A stretch of 64,000 nucleotides of DNA from Sulfurovum riftiae (GCF_001595645.1 NZ_LNKT01000067.1:62001-126000), one strand, 5' to 3'; positions 7,250-16,173 are shown, counted from the first letter of the stretch. Numbers and translations: made by a program. The notes: a model not told the origin generated them from the letters alone.

Positions 7250-8305
7250 ATGCAATACAGACTCACTATCAAAGCTTTCTTTTTCAATGCCAAAACAGAC
7301 TATCTTCCCTACTATAAGCAGTTTGCGATCAGTCTGGATGAAGATGCCAAAGCAGTCGATATGCTTGGAAAGATCAAAGAACAGAACGAGAACTTCGCCT
7401 ACCCCGAAGAGAACCTTGTATTCAGGATCAACGATCTGGTTGTAGAGGGGGAACAGCCGATGAAAGAGATCGTAGAGCGGCTGGGTACCGACCTGCAGGT
7501 CGACCCGGTAAACGCCTACCGCTCCAACAACGGGCTTGTCATCAACGATGAGGACTTCATGCAGCGTTACGAACTCCTTGCACCGTATGCATCCGAAGAG
7601 GACCTTGTCTACTACAAAACGCTTTATGCCCTGCACTATGCATCCGAGACCGAGAAGTTCGACCGTGACTATATCGGTGATGCCGTGCTTGTACTGGCGC
7701 ACAGGCTTATCGCGGAAGAGAGTGAACATGCAGAAGTGATCCTGCATACGATCTCCGATGCCTTCAGCGGCCTGTTCGAATGTGAGTATGAGAACAATCT
7801 TTTCATTGCCCAGGATCATACCGATGCGATCGAAGCGCTCAAATTGATGGTAAAACCGCCAAAAAGCGACAAACCGAATTTCGTGGACAAGATGGCTGCC
7901 AGGTTCATCAAAAAACCGGCAGCAAAAGAGGCACCTGTCGTACTCAAAGAGACTGAAGGGAAAGAGATCGCCTATTATTATGGCGGCAGCAGTGACAACT
8001 CCGAAGCTGTTTCCCGAAAGATCGCTGCGCTCGGTGCAAAGATGACCGCTTTTTCAAGAGCACACAAACTCTCAGGTGTGAGCCTGCTTGAAGATCGGAA
8101 AGAACTTGCGTTCAGGAAAGCAGGAACGACCCTGCTTGACGCCCTTGACAGCGGTGCAGATATTCTTGTCGTAGAGGACAAAGAGGCATATAAGCTGTTC
8201 AAAAAGAACCTCCCTGCTATTGAGAGGACCGTAGGAAGAGATATCGTGCTTGAACTTATCACGGCCCAGGACTTCCTTGCCATGAACGAAAGTGTTGCTG
8301 CCTGA
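7250..8305 (+). CDS. DUF5644-type protein: cysteine-stripped SdhB-SdhE look-alike
   Basis: 351 aa, no signal peptide. Residues 4-24 (LTIKAFFFNAKTDYLPYYKQ) nearly repeat the N-terminus of the SdhB encoded downstream. The likeness continues: LQVDP...INDEDFMQRYELLAPY (about 80-112) matches SdhB LVFEP...IDKKDFWDKHAAVQPY, and DYIGDAVLVLAHRL (about 139-152) matches DYLGPAALNAAYRF. Nearly all Fe-S cysteines are replaced; the only Cys I see is in LFECEYEN. The C-terminal 120 residues parallel half of SdhE (DALDSGADILVVEDKEAYKL versus DAIDNNADIMVTPCPLCHLK), again without cysteines. I recall DUF5644 as the database name in Campylobacterota. A chaperone, assembly or regulatory role beside Sdh is inference. 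AAGGA precedes the ATG. Confidence 0.7.
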   Translation: MQYRLTIKAFFFNAKTDYLPYYKQFAISLDEDAKAVDMLGKIKEQNENFAYPEENLVFRINDLVVEGEQPMKEIVERLGTDLQVDPVNAYRSNNGLVINDEDFMQRYELLAPYASEEDLVYYKTLYALHYASETEKFDRDYIGDAVLVLAHRLIAEESEHAEVILHTISDAFSGLFECEYENNLFIAQDHTDAIEALKLMVKPPKSDKPNFVDKMAARFIKKPAAKEAPVVLKETEGKEIAYYYGGSSDNSEAVSRKIAALGAKMTAFSRAHKLSGVSLLEDRKELAFRKAGTTLLDALDSGADILVVEDKEAYKLFKKNLPAIERTVGRDIVLELITAQDFLAMNESVAA

Positions 8306-8315
8306 CACTGTAGCT

Positions 8316-8345
8316 TATGCATTACTTCAGCTGAAGTAATGCATA
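8316..8345 (+). repeat. 30-bp perfect palindrome between DUF5644 gene and sdhA
   Basis: Centred on CAG/CTG at 8330/8331, all 15 base pairs match, giving an unbroken cruciform or hairpin 11 bases after the DUF5644 stop. No T-run follows. It may act as a terminator, mRNA stabiliser or protein-binding site upstream of the sdhA promoter. Confidence 0.8.
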
Positions 8346-8411
8346 CACGATCCTCCCATACAAATCCGTAACATCCCCTCTTTTTGAGCCCCTATTCTCC
8401 AGAAATATTAA

Positions 8412-8439
8412 TTAACCTTAATATGTAAAAAGATATAAT
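8412..8439 (+). promoter_or_regulatory. Promoter candidate for sdhABE
   Basis: TATAAT at 8434-8439 with TTAACC at 8412-8417 (weak -35, spacer 16) lies 32 bases before the sdhA start, in a clearly AT-rich stretch. It would let sdhABE be transcribed independently of the gene upstream. Confidence 0.55.
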
Positions 8440-8471
8440 CAATGTAAATTGCAACAAAGGACATAGCTACT

Positions 8472-10199
8472 ATGAATACGAATCCAGATGTTAAAATCTA
8501 CGAATACGATGCTGTGATCGTCGGTGCCGGCCTGGCCGGTCTGGCGGCTGCCAAAGAGTTGACAGCTGCAGGTAAAAAAACTGCCGTCATCACCAAGCTT
8601 CATCCATTAAGATCACACTCGGGCGCTGCACAGGGTGGTATAAACGCTGCATTGGGCAAAGAGGACTCTGTTGAACTTCATATGTTCGATACGGTCAAAG
8701 GGTCAGACTACCTTGCTGACCAGGATGCAGTGGAGCTTATGTGTACAAAAGCCCCTGAGACCATCAGATGGGTAGAGAGAATGGGTGCCGTTTTCTCCAG
8801 AGATGAAGAGGGCAACATTGCCATCAGGCCATTCGGGGGTCAGTCCAAGCCACGTGCATGCTATGCGAAAGACCGAACAGGACTGGCAGTACTCCAGGCG
8901 ATCTACGAGCAGGCTTTCCGTGAAGGCATCGAAGTCTTCGACGAGTGGTATGCTGCAGACCTGCTTTATGAAGACGGAAAAGTCTCGGGGGTTGCTGCTT
9001 TTAACATCCGCAATTCAGAGCCTGCTATTTTCAATGCAAAAGTAACGATGTTCGCAACAGGCGGACATGGAAGAGCCTACAGATTCAACTCCAATGCCCA
9101 TGCAAACACCGGTGATGCCCTCTCTATTGTTGCAAGACACGGCCTTCCGCTTGAAGACATGGAGTTCGTACAGTTCCACCCGAGCGGCCTCGGTGGTTCA
9201 GGTGTCCTCATCTCCGAAGCGGCACGTGGTGAAGGCGGCCGCCTTTACAACTCCGAAGGTGAAAGATTTATGTCCAAGTACGCTCCCAATGCCATGGAGC
9301 TTGCATCAAGAGATGTCGTAAGCCGTGCGATCATGGAAGAGGTCCGCCAGGGACGCGGTGTCGGTAAGGACGGCCAGTCGGTGAACATCGACCTGACACA
9401 CCTTGACCCGGAGATCATCCTGACAAGACTTCCGGAGCTTCGCGAACTTGCCATTGCCTTCCAGGGACAGGACATGCTCAAAGAGCCTATCCACATCTCT
9501 GCAACAGCACACTACTCCATGGGAGGTATCCCTACGACGATCAACTGTGAAGTGAAGAAGAACCCGACAGAGACGGTAGAAGGCTTCTACGCTGCGGGCG
9601 AATGTTCCTGTGTCTCCGTACACGGTGCGAACAGACTGGGTGCCAACTCCGTACTTGAAGCCCTCCTCTTCGGGCGCCATGCAGGTGTAAATATGGTCAA
9701 AGCACTTGATGAGGGTGTCGAATTCAAGAAAGCTTCAGTGGAAGATGCGCAGAGAATGCTCGATGAACTCAATACGATCAAAACATCCAACGGAACAGAG
9801 ACAGTCGCAAACCTCAGAACAGAGCTTCAGAACGGTATGACAGCCGATGCCGGTGTATTCAGAACGAAAGAATCCCTGGAGAGACAACTCAAACTGATCG
9901 ATAAATTATTGAAACGATTCAAGAATATCCGTATCGATGACAAGTCGAACACTTTCAACACAGAACTGCAGGAAGCACTTGAACTCGGGCATATGCTTGA
10001 ATTCTCCAAGTTCATCGTTGTAGGTGCACTTGAGAGAGAAGAGAGCCGCGGAGGCCACTACCGCGAAGACTTCCCTGAGAGAAACGACAAAAAGTTCCTC
10101 AAGCACACCTACGCATACATGGATGAGAACTTCAACATAACGACTGAATGGGGAGATGTTGTCCTCGGTAAGTTTGAACCTAAAGAAAGAACATATTAA
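8472..10199 (+). CDS. sdhA: Succinate dehydrogenase/fumarate reductase flavoprotein subunit (class E)
   Basis: 575 aa. The FAD-binding [13 protein letters not shown] is at about 17-29. [14 protein letters not shown] (about 48-61) holds the histidine that covalently binds FAD in this family. The active-site segments [20 protein letters not shown] (about 234-253) and HYSMGGIPT, and the second FAD region [18 protein letters not shown] (about 375-392), are intact. It interconverts succinate and fumarate. There is no twin-arginine leader, unlike periplasmic MfrA-type methylmenaquinol:fumarate reductases, so it should work on the cytosolic face. Operon sdhA-sdhB-sdhE has gaps of about 10 bases. AAAGGA precedes the ATG. 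Physiological direction (Sdh or Frd) cannot be told; autotrophs with a reverse TCA cycle would use it as Frd. Confidence 0.92.
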   Translation: MNTNPDVKIYEYDAVIVGAGLAGLAAAKELTAAGKKTAVITKLHPLRSHSGAAQGGINAALGKEDSVELHMFDTVKGSDYLADQDAVELMCTKAPETIRWVERMGAVFSRDEEGNIAIRPFGGQSKPRACYAKDRTGLAVLQAIYEQAFREGIEVFDEWYAADLLYEDGKVSGVAAFNIRNSEPAIFNAKVTMFATGGHGRAYRFNSNAHANTGDALSIVARHGLPLEDMEFVQFHPSGLGGSGVLISEAARGEGGRLYNSEGERFMSKYAPNAMELASRDVVSRAIMEEVRQGRGVGKDGQSVNIDLTHLDPEIILTRLPELRELAIAFQGQDMLKEPIHISATAHYSMGGIPTTINCEVKKNPTETVEGFYAAGECSCVSVHGANRLGANSVLEALLFGRHAGVNMVKALDEGVEFKKASVEDAQRMLDELNTIKTSNGTETVANLRTELQNGMTADAGVFRTKESLERQLKLIDKLLKRFKNIRIDDKSNTFNTELQEALELGHMLEFSKFIVVGALEREESRGGHYREDFPERNDKKFLKHTYAYMDENFNITTEWGDVVLGKFEPKERTY

Positions 10200-10209
10200 G
10201 GAGGGCATG

Positions 10210-11199
10210 ATGAGTGATACAAGAAAAGTAACGATAAAAGCATTCCGATTCAATGCAGAGACAGACTATCTTCCATACTACAAACAGTATGAGATGGAAG
10301 TGGGAAAAGATGAACTCATTCTTGACCTTCTTAACAGGATCAAGTGGGAACATGACGGTTCCTTCTCTTACCGACGTTCATGCAGACACGGTATCTGCGG
10401 TGCCTGTGCCATCAAGGTGAACGGCAGAGCGACACTTGCCTGTAAGCAGAATGCCATGGAGCTTCTCGACCTCTTCGACAATGAACTTGTCTTCGAGCCG
10501 TCAAGCAAAAAGCGTGCCGTCAAAGATATGATCATCGACAAAAAAGATTTCTGGGACAAACATGCGGCCGTACAGCCCTATGTAGTCGCAGATATCGATC
10601 CGCATCCTGAACATGAGACCAAGCAGAGTATTGAAGAGTTCAACAAGTTCCTTGACTCCGATCTCTGTATACAGTGTGGTGCCTGCCACTACTCCTGCCC
10701 TGCCCTTGAAGCGAACCCTGACTACCTCGGACCGGCAGCACTCAATGCAGCCTACAGATTTACGGTCGATACAAGAGACAATGCAGGCAAAGAGAGACTT
10801 GAGCTTACTGCTGAGCCTGGTGTAGGTGTCTGGGACTGTGTGAAGTGTTTCGAATGTGCAGAAGCCTGTCCGAAAGAGATCAACCCTATCGAAAAGATCA
10901 CCAAACTGCACAATATGCAGTTCGAACAGGGTGTCGCAAAAAGCAATGTGGCTACCAGACACGCCGAAGGGTTTGTACGCAGCATCAAAAAACACGGATT
11001 CCTCGATGAAGCAGATATCGTCGTCTACTCTGAGGGTTATCTCGGTATGTACAAGCACCTGAAGACCGCTATGAAGATGATGAAAGCCGGCAAGATCCAC
11101 TGGAACGACGGACTGCCATGGGTGGATAATGTACCTAAATCGAAAAATCTTGATGAAATCCAGAAACTCATCGAGATCTCACAAACCAACAAGCTATAA
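10210..11199 (+). CDS. sdhB: Succinate dehydrogenase/fumarate reductase iron-sulfur subunit (class E)
   Basis: 329 aa. The N-terminal ferredoxin domain has the 2Fe-2S signature CRHGICGAC (about 57-65) plus CKQ downstream. The C-terminal domain has two complete CxxCxxCxxxCP motifs, CIQCGACHYSCP and CVKCFECAEACP. Ordinary SdhB has a non-Cys residue in the second motif (3Fe-4S cluster). A full set in both is a known mark of class E enzymes, which carry two 4Fe-4S centres. It passes electrons between SdhA and SdhE. The ATG at 10210 is preferred over 10207 because of its distance from the AAGGAGGG ribosome site. Confidence 0.92.
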   Translation: MSDTRKVTIKAFRFNAETDYLPYYKQYEMEVGKDELILDLLNRIKWEHDGSFSYRRSCRHGICGACAIKVNGRATLACKQNAMELLDLFDNELVFEPSSKKRAVKDMIIDKKDFWDKHAAVQPYVVADIDPHPEHETKQSIEEFNKFLDSDLCIQCGACHYSCPALEANPDYLGPAALNAAYRFTVDTRDNAGKERLELTAEPGVGVWDCVKCFECAEACPKEINPIEKITKLHNMQFEQGVAKSNVATRHAEGFVRSIKKHGFLDEADIVVYSEGYLGMYKHLKTAMKMMKAGKIHWNDGLPWVDNVPKSKNLDEIQKLIEISQTNKL

Positions 11200-11208
11200 G
11201 GAGAAACG

Positions 11209-12093
11209 ATGAGCAAATTAAAATATGCACTGTTTACAGGATGTACAGCGAAACAATCTACACCTGAGTTATTGTCATCTACTCTCGCAGTAGCTGAGAA
11301 ATTAGGCATCGAGATCACTATTTTGGAAGAGGCAAGCTGCTGCGGCGCAAGCCACCTTCAGGATTTCGACGAATTCCTGGCACACGTTCTCAATGCACGT
11401 AACATCTGTTATGCTGAGAAACTCGGACTTACGATGATCACCATCTGTAATACCTGCCAGCTCAACTCCGCCATGACCAAACATGCACTGGACACGGACC
11501 CTGCGCTCAAAGCACGTGTCAACGAGAAACTGGCAGAAGTCGGACTTGAGTACAAAGGGACTTCGGAGATCAAGCACTTCCTCTACTGCCTTATCGACGA
11601 GTATGGACTCGAGAACATCAAAGACAAGGTGGAAGTACCTCTGAGCCATCTGAACATCGCACCGTTCTACGGCTGTCACAACATTCGTCCTTCAGAGCTC
11701 CACCACACAAGCAACGGCGGAGAGAACCCGTACAACCCTACTTCGCTCGACCAGCTCATCAATGCACTTGAAGGCCATCCGGTTGACTATGACCACAAGA
11801 ACAAGTGCTGTGGTTTCCACGTGGAGCTCCAGGCGAACCATACGTCAGAAATACTCGCAGGTAACGCCATGGTAGATGCCATCGATAACAATGCAGATAT
11901 CATGGTCACACCATGTCCTCTCTGCCACCTCAAGATGGACACCTACCAGGACGATGTGGGCAAAGTAATGGGAAGAGATATCGAACTTCCTGTCCTTCAT
12001 ATGCCTCAAATGGTCGCATTGGCACTCGGATGTACCCCTAAAGAGATAGGGCTCAACTTCCACGTACAAAAAGCAACACACCTTACAGCGTAA
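11209..12093 (+). CDS. sdhE: CCG-domain subunit SdhE/HdrB-like of class E Sdh/Frd
   Basis: 294 aa with two cysteine-rich CCG domains. The first is TGCTAK...SCCGAS...CNTC (about residues 11-85), the second GCHNIRP...KCCGFH...CPLCH (about 156-245). This CX(n)CCGX(m)CxxC pattern binds an unusual 4Fe-4S cluster in heterodisulfide reductase HdrB and in the E subunit of class E succinate:quinone reductases. It replaces the haem/transmembrane anchors SdhC and SdhD, none of which is encoded nearby. It likely attaches SdhAB to the membrane and meets the quinone. It should not be confused with the flavin-insertion factor also called SdhE. AAGGAG precedes the ATG. Confidence 0.88.
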   Translation: MSKLKYALFTGCTAKQSTPELLSSTLAVAEKLGIEITILEEASCCGASHLQDFDEFLAHVLNARNICYAEKLGLTMITICNTCQLNSAMTKHALDTDPALKARVNEKLAEVGLEYKGTSEIKHFLYCLIDEYGLENIKDKVEVPLSHLNIAPFYGCHNIRPSELHHTSNGGENPYNPTSLDQLINALEGHPVDYDHKNKCCGFHVELQANHTSEILAGNAMVDAIDNNADIMVTPCPLCHLKMDTYQDDVGKVMGRDIELPVLHMPQMVALALGCTPKEIGLNFHVQKATHLTA

Positions 12094-12101
12094 AACTAAA
12101 G

Positions 12102-12160
12102 ATTCCCGATCTTGTCGGGAATGACAGGATATTTGTCATCCTCGGGCTCGACCCGGGGAT
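12102..12160 (+). repeat. REP-like paired hairpins after sdhE
   Basis: Hairpin one: ATTCCCGA (12102-12109) with TCGGGAAT (12115-12122). Hairpin two: ATCCTCGGG (12138-12146) with CCCGGGGAT (12152-12160), one G-T pair. Between them ATGACA (12121-12126) pairs with TGTCAT (12134-12139), so the two units face each other. Similar GTCATCC-type palindromes are widespread intergenic repeats in proteobacteria. A T-run follows at 12172-12179, so the block may also end the sdh transcript. Confidence 0.6.
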
Positions 12161-12202
12161 CCGATAAATGTCTTTTTTTACTCCCTCTTCAAACTATCTC
12201 AC

Positions 12203-12208
12203 TATAAT
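12203..12208 (+). promoter_or_regulatory. -10 element for the haem-binding protein gene
   Basis: Perfect TATAAT 29 bases before the start at 12237; no convincing -35 seen. Confidence 0.5.
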
Positions 12209-12236
12209 GCGTAAAATCATTCATTAGGATATAGCA

Positions 12237-12674
12237 ATGTTCAAAACAATATTAGTATGGGTATTCGGTGCCCTGCTCCTTCTTCAAGCCATTCAGATCA
12301 CTATTCCCGAACCCGAAGCTGTCGACCCCAAAGAAGAGATCAAGGCCCCGCAGGAGATCATGACAATGCTCAGGACTTCCTGTTACGACTGCCACTCCTA
12401 TGAGACCAGGTTGCCGTGGTACGGCAATGTCGCCCCGATCTCCTGGGAGGTCAGAAGCCACATCAAGAACGGCCGTGCCTGGCTGAACTTCCAGACATGG
12501 GAGCGTTACGATGAGGAGAAGAAGCAGAAACTCTACAAGGGTATCGCAAAGACCATCAACTTCTCCATGCCTATCCCCATGTATCTGAGCCTGCATGAAG
12601 AAGCGAAACTCACGCGAGAGCAGAGAGAAGAGATCAAGAAATGGGCGGAAAGTAACATCAAAGAGGAATATTGA
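12237..12674 (+). CDS. Haem-binding (Haem_bd) c-type cytochrome, membrane-anchored
   Basis: 145 aa. Residues 5-23 (LVWVFGALLLLQAIQITI) form an uncleaved anchor or signal. SCYDCHSYETRLPWYGNVAP (about 44-63) carries one CxxCH haem site followed by the conserved TRLPWY and VAPISW signatures of the haem-binding domain family PF14376. A later Met (NFSMPIPMYL, about 116) could be the distal ligand. It probably shuttles electrons in the periplasm; the partner is unknown. It has its own -10 element and is followed by a hairpin terminator, so it is a single-gene unit between sdhE and the superoxide reductase gene. Confidence 0.75.
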   Translation: MFKTILVWVFGALLLLQAIQITIPEPEAVDPKEEIKAPQEIMTMLRTSCYDCHSYETRLPWYGNVAPISWEVRSHIKNGRAWLNFQTWERYDEEKKQKLYKGIAKTINFSMPIPMYLSLHEEAKLTREQREEIKKWAESNIKEEY

Positions 12675-12677
12675 TTT

Positions 12678-12702
12678 AAATAGGATATATTTTGTCCTAT
12701 TT
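12678..12702 (+). terminator. Terminator of the haem-binding protein gene
   Basis: AAATAGGA (12678-12685) pairs with TCCTATTT (12695-12702) over a 9-base loop, starting four bases after the stop codon. T-rich sequence (TTGTTAACTTTTT) follows. Confidence 0.65.
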
Positions 12703-12717
12703 GTTAACTTTTTATGT

Positions 12718-12723
12718 TATAAT
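12718..12723 (+). promoter_or_regulatory. -10 element for the superoxide reductase gene
   Basis: Perfect TATAAT 33 bases before the start codon at 12756; no good -35 at standard distance, as is common in this phylum. Confidence 0.5.
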
Positions 12724-12755
12724 ACTTGTACAAAACCAAATTAAAAGGATTTAAT

Positions 12756-13142
12756 ATGCCAAAGATCAATAAATATGTAGATATCGACACAGTCGAAAGA
12801 GAAGCGAAAAAAGACCTTATCGACAGACACTCACCGTTCATCACTGTAGATGGTGAAGCAAAGAAAGGTGAAATGCTTTCTGTAACTGTAAAAATGGGTA
12901 ACGAGTATACTCACCCGGATGATTTCGACCACTATATCGAGTCCATCACACTTTTCGACGGTGATACAAAACTTGCAATGACTACATTCATACCGGGAAC
13001 ACTTGGTAACGAGAAGTCTCATGCACAAGTAACATTCAACATCAGACCAATGAAAAGCAAACTCAACCTCGTTGCACACGGATACTGTACAAAACACGGC
13101 ATCTGGGAATCAACGCCTGTTGAAGTGACCGTAGCAGACTAA
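12756..13142 (+). CDS. Class II superoxide reductase (neelaredoxin-like)
   Basis: 128 aa, start chosen at the ATG after AAGGA; an ATG-like extension to 12726 lacks a ribosome site. Ligands of the square-pyramidal Fe(His)4Cys site are in place: His in DRHSPF, two His in THPDDFDHYIESI, and Cys plus His in YCTKHGIWES near the C-terminus. The EKH loop usual in superoxide reductases reads DRH here, so the lysine that aids catalysis is Arg and the Glu is Asp. It would reduce superoxide to peroxide without making oxygen, fitting an oxygen-sensitive cell. No N-terminal desulforedoxin domain, hence class II. Confidence 0.8.
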   Translation: MPKINKYVDIDTVEREAKKDLIDRHSPFITVDGEAKKGEMLSVTVKMGNEYTHPDDFDHYIESITLFDGDTKLAMTTFIPGTLGNEKSHAQVTFNIRPMKSKLNLVAHGYCTKHGIWESTPVEVTVAD

Positions 13143-13159
13143 TTTCTACTAAACAGCAT

Positions 13160-13175
13160 GCCTGCGCTCGCAGGC
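13160..13175. terminator. Bidirectional hairpin between superoxide reductase and res
   Basis: GCCTGCG (13160-13166) pairs with CGCAGGC (13169-13175) over a 2-base loop; flanking AGCA/TGCT extends the stem with one bulge. It sits between two convergent genes and marks the edge of the restriction island. Confidence 0.55.
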
Positions 13176-13209
13176 TGCTACTTCTTTCAATTATCTATTC
13201 TCTTTTTTA

Positions 13210-16173
13210 TTACCCATAAACCACATCCTCAACATCTTCCATTTTGGTAGCCTTAATAAATGACACATCATCCCCAAGTGCATCGAAGTGAGCCATTCCA
13301 CAGTCTATCTTAGCTTGTTCTGCTGGACGCAGAGCATCAGTGAATAGTGAGCTTTTAGTCTCTACCACAAAATAGAGCTTTTCGTTTCCATCTTTGTCTA
13401 TGACCACTGCCCAGTCCGGGTTGTAACTTCCAAGCGGTGTTTCTATTTTGAAGAAGCTCGGCAGTTTGGCATAGACTTTGACCATCGGGTTATTCTCAAA
13501 AGAGATAGCGAAATTCTTCTCTACATCCGAATCATAGATGACATAGTCATACACGCCTTTCTGACTCTCTTGCAGGTTCTGGTTCAGGTAGCCTGCCAGT
13601 TCCTGCTCTTCGAAGATCTCCTGGGCATAGTAGCTCTCATTCCCTATCTTCTCATACTTGATACCATCCACCACAAAGTGACGCATGGTTCTTTGTATCA
13701 TCGCCATCACCTGCTCGATGAACTTTTGCGGATTGTTCTTAAACTGCTCCAGCTTACCGCTTTTAGTTAGTATCTTAACAATGGCTCTACGGGTCAGATT
13801 GGTTTCGTTTTGCAAATAACTTACGATATCCGGCAACTCAAAATCTTTCGGGTCATAGACAAAAGTTGATTCTTCAACCACATCGGCACCCACACCACCT
13901 TGTGTGATCTCCACTCCAGCCTTAAGGTATTTAAATCTTGATTTACCGACCACAAGATGCTCTTTAATCTCTTTTGCGCACGCTGCGATAAGTGCCACTT
14001 CATCAAATTGTACCCTATAGGTGGTTTTGTACTTGATGCGATCCCACAGTTCCTTGAACTCTTCGCTTAGATAAACCTCTTTGTTCAGTGTTACCACCCT
14101 TCGGTTGCTTGCATCCTTAATGTTAAGATTACCCGCCACTTTCTTGAGTATGGAGATAATCTGTGGAGCAACTGCTTCATAACCATCAGGCAATGTCACT
14201 ATATTGGCCTTCAATGCCAGTTTAAGACTGTCCTGGACTTTCCCCTTGTCATCAATGTATTTTTTCTCATACAACTTTTTCCAGAGTTTTTCTGACATCT
14301 CCACACCAAGGTAACTCTCTTCATCATCGCCGGAAGGCACAACAATATTGGCAAAGCTGTGCTCCTCAATGAGCCCGAACTTGATACCGGTGTCTTCCTC
14401 GATCTCTTTTTGCAGTTTCTTGGCAAACTCTTCGTAAGACTCGTTTGCCATCACGGTCAGCGTATTGACCTCAAACCCAAAGACTCTTTCTCCCTGCTGA
14501 TTGACACAAAGCCTAAGCCCCCGACCGATCTCCTGGCGTTTTTTGATGACAGAGTTACTTTCATTGAGCGTGCAGATCTGGAAGATGTTGGGATTGTCCC
14601 ACCCCTCTCGCAGTGCCGAGTGCGAGAAGATGAACTTCAGCTTGTTGTCCAGCCCAAGCAGTTTCTCTTTCTCTTTCATGATGAGACTGTAGGTATCTTC
14701 GTCATCCTGTGTCTTACCGCTGGTATCTTTAAGCTTCCCTTTTTTGTCGATGGAAAAGTAGCCGTTATGCACCTCTGAAGTAATGGTATCAACATCTACA
14801 TCCTCAAAGAGGGTTCGGTATTTTGGCTTACGAATGAGTGCGCTATACTCCTCTTCAAACATTTCGGCATATTTCCCTTGACGGGCACTACCTTCCTCAT
14901 CGTACCAACGGTAGTTTGCCACCTTGTCGATGAAAAAGAGGCTCAGTACTTTGATGCCCTGTTTTGTAAGCCTAAGTTCCTTATCCAGATGTTCTTCGAT
15001 GGTCTTACGGATCTGGAGGCGTTTTCTTTCATCTTCATCCACTCCACCAATGGCTTGCCCTAATTCTACAATATCAGGTTTAGAAGTAAAGTCAATATAC
15101 TCTGCTCCCTCTTCACAATAAATGTCATTTATGATGTACCCACTGTAGATGTCTCGTCCGCCCGAACGTTCAAAGAGGTCATCCCCCTGCTTGACGGTGA
15201 TCTTCTTACGGGAGACAGCACCCTTTTTCATAATGTCTATCTCTACCTTGGCAGTAATGGGACTTTTTTTGTTATCGACGGAAACCAGCTTGATGTAGGC
15301 TTTGTTGTTACCGTCCTCTACCTTGAACTCTGCTACCTCTATCTGCTTGACCAGTTGCTTCTCGTACGCATCTACAGGATCGAGCTTATAGACCATGTGG
15401 TGCTTGTCTCTATGCGTGGCGGAGTAGCGGATGGTACAGAGCGGATTAAGGCTCTCTATGGCTTCTTTGGACTTGGAGGTCGTATCGACACTTTGGGGCT
15501 CATCGATGATAACGATGGGGTTGGTTGACTGAATGAACTCAATGGGTTTGAATCCGCTCAGACGATCATTGGTACGGTGAATGATGTTGGCTTTCGTCTC
15601 TTTGGTCGGGTCGGTAAAACTACGGCGAAAGGCATCGATGTTAATGACCATGATCTGTATGTAGTCGTTGGTCGCAAAGCTTCTTACCTGCTCCAGATTG
15701 GCGGAGTTGTAGGTAAAGTAGTCATACGGCGTATTCTGGTACATCGCCTTAAAGTGTGCTTCGGTCATCTGCAACGACTTGAGCACCCCCTCTTTAATGG
15801 CAATGGAGGGCACAACGATGATGAACTTGGTAAACCCGTAGAGCCTCTGAAGCTCAAAAACAGTTTTGAGGTAGACATAGGTCTTACCCGTTCCCGTCTC
15901 CATCTCTACGGTAAAGTCTCGGCTTGTCAGCTTCTTGGAGTGCTCCAACCCATTGCGTAGCTGGATCTTGTTCAGGTTTTCAAGTATCTCCTCATCGAGC
16001 AGATGCAGCTTGTTACCGTAACCCAACTCAGTCTCATTCTGCATGAGCCCCTGAGAATCAAAGGACGGTACGGAGAAGTTACTACCGCAAGTCTCCTGCC
16101 CGTCGAAGAGGTCGGTAACGGCTTGGACGGCTTCTTGTTGGTAGGTGAGGTTTGGGTCAAATTGGATTTTCAT
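13210..16173 (-). CDS. res: Type III restriction enzyme, Res subunit
   Basis: 987 aa. Superfamily 2 helicase motor: Walker A METGTGKTYV (about 91-100), Walker B-like IVIIDEPQSVD (about 220-230), and motif VI QEIGRGLRL (about 570). A C-terminal PD-(D/E)XK nuclease reads YNPDWAVV followed by YFVVETKSS (about 925-955). It translocates on DNA and cuts when two unmethylated head-to-head sites meet, working in complex with Mod. It is the last gene of the minus-strand island operon and overlaps the preceding YhcG-type gene by 4 bp (ATGA). Base composition is ordinary for this genome, unlike the AT-rich genes just upstream. Confidence 0.9.
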   Translation of the reverse strand: MKIQFDPNLTYQQEAVQAVTDLFDGQETCGSNFSVPSFDSQGLMQNETELGYGNKLHLLDEEILENLNKIQLRNGLEHSKKLTSRDFTVEMETGTGKTYVYLKTVFELQRLYGFTKFIIVVPSIAIKEGVLKSLQMTEAHFKAMYQNTPYDYFTYNSANLEQVRSFATNDYIQIMVINIDAFRRSFTDPTKETKANIIHRTNDRLSGFKPIEFIQSTNPIVIIDEPQSVDTTSKSKEAIESLNPLCTIRYSATHRDKHHMVYKLDPVDAYEKQLVKQIEVAEFKVEDGNNKAYIKLVSVDNKKSPITAKVEIDIMKKGAVSRKKITVKQGDDLFERSGGRDIYSGYIINDIYCEEGAEYIDFTSKPDIVELGQAIGGVDEDERKRLQIRKTIEEHLDKELRLTKQGIKVLSLFFIDKVANYRWYDEEGSARQGKYAEMFEEEYSALIRKPKYRTLFEDVDVDTITSEVHNGYFSIDKKGKLKDTSGKTQDDEDTYSLIMKEKEKLLGLDNKLKFIFSHSALREGWDNPNIFQICTLNESNSVIKKRQEIGRGLRLCVNQQGERVFGFEVNTLTVMANESYEEFAKKLQKEIEEDTGIKFGLIEEHSFANIVVPSGDDEESYLGVEMSEKLWKKLYEKKYIDDKGKVQDSLKLALKANIVTLPDGYEAVAPQIISILKKVAGNLNIKDASNRRVVTLNKEVYLSEEFKELWDRIKYKTTYRVQFDEVALIAACAKEIKEHLVVGKSRFKYLKAGVEITQGGVGADVVEESTFVYDPKDFELPDIVSYLQNETNLTRRAIVKILTKSGKLEQFKNNPQKFIEQVMAMIQRTMRHFVVDGIKYEKIGNESYYAQEIFEEQELAGYLNQNLQESQKGVYDYVIYDSDVEKNFAISFENNPMVKVYAKLPSFFKIETPLGSYNPDWAVVIDKDGNEKLYFVVETKSSLFTDALRPAEQAKIDCGMAHFDALGDDVSFIKATKMEDVEDVVYG

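Noticed and set aside
6548-7819. 423-codon minus-strand open frame across two plus-strand genes
   Set aside because: Antisense to the peptidoglycan-binding gene and the DUF5644-type gene, both strongly supported; no ribosome site or motif.
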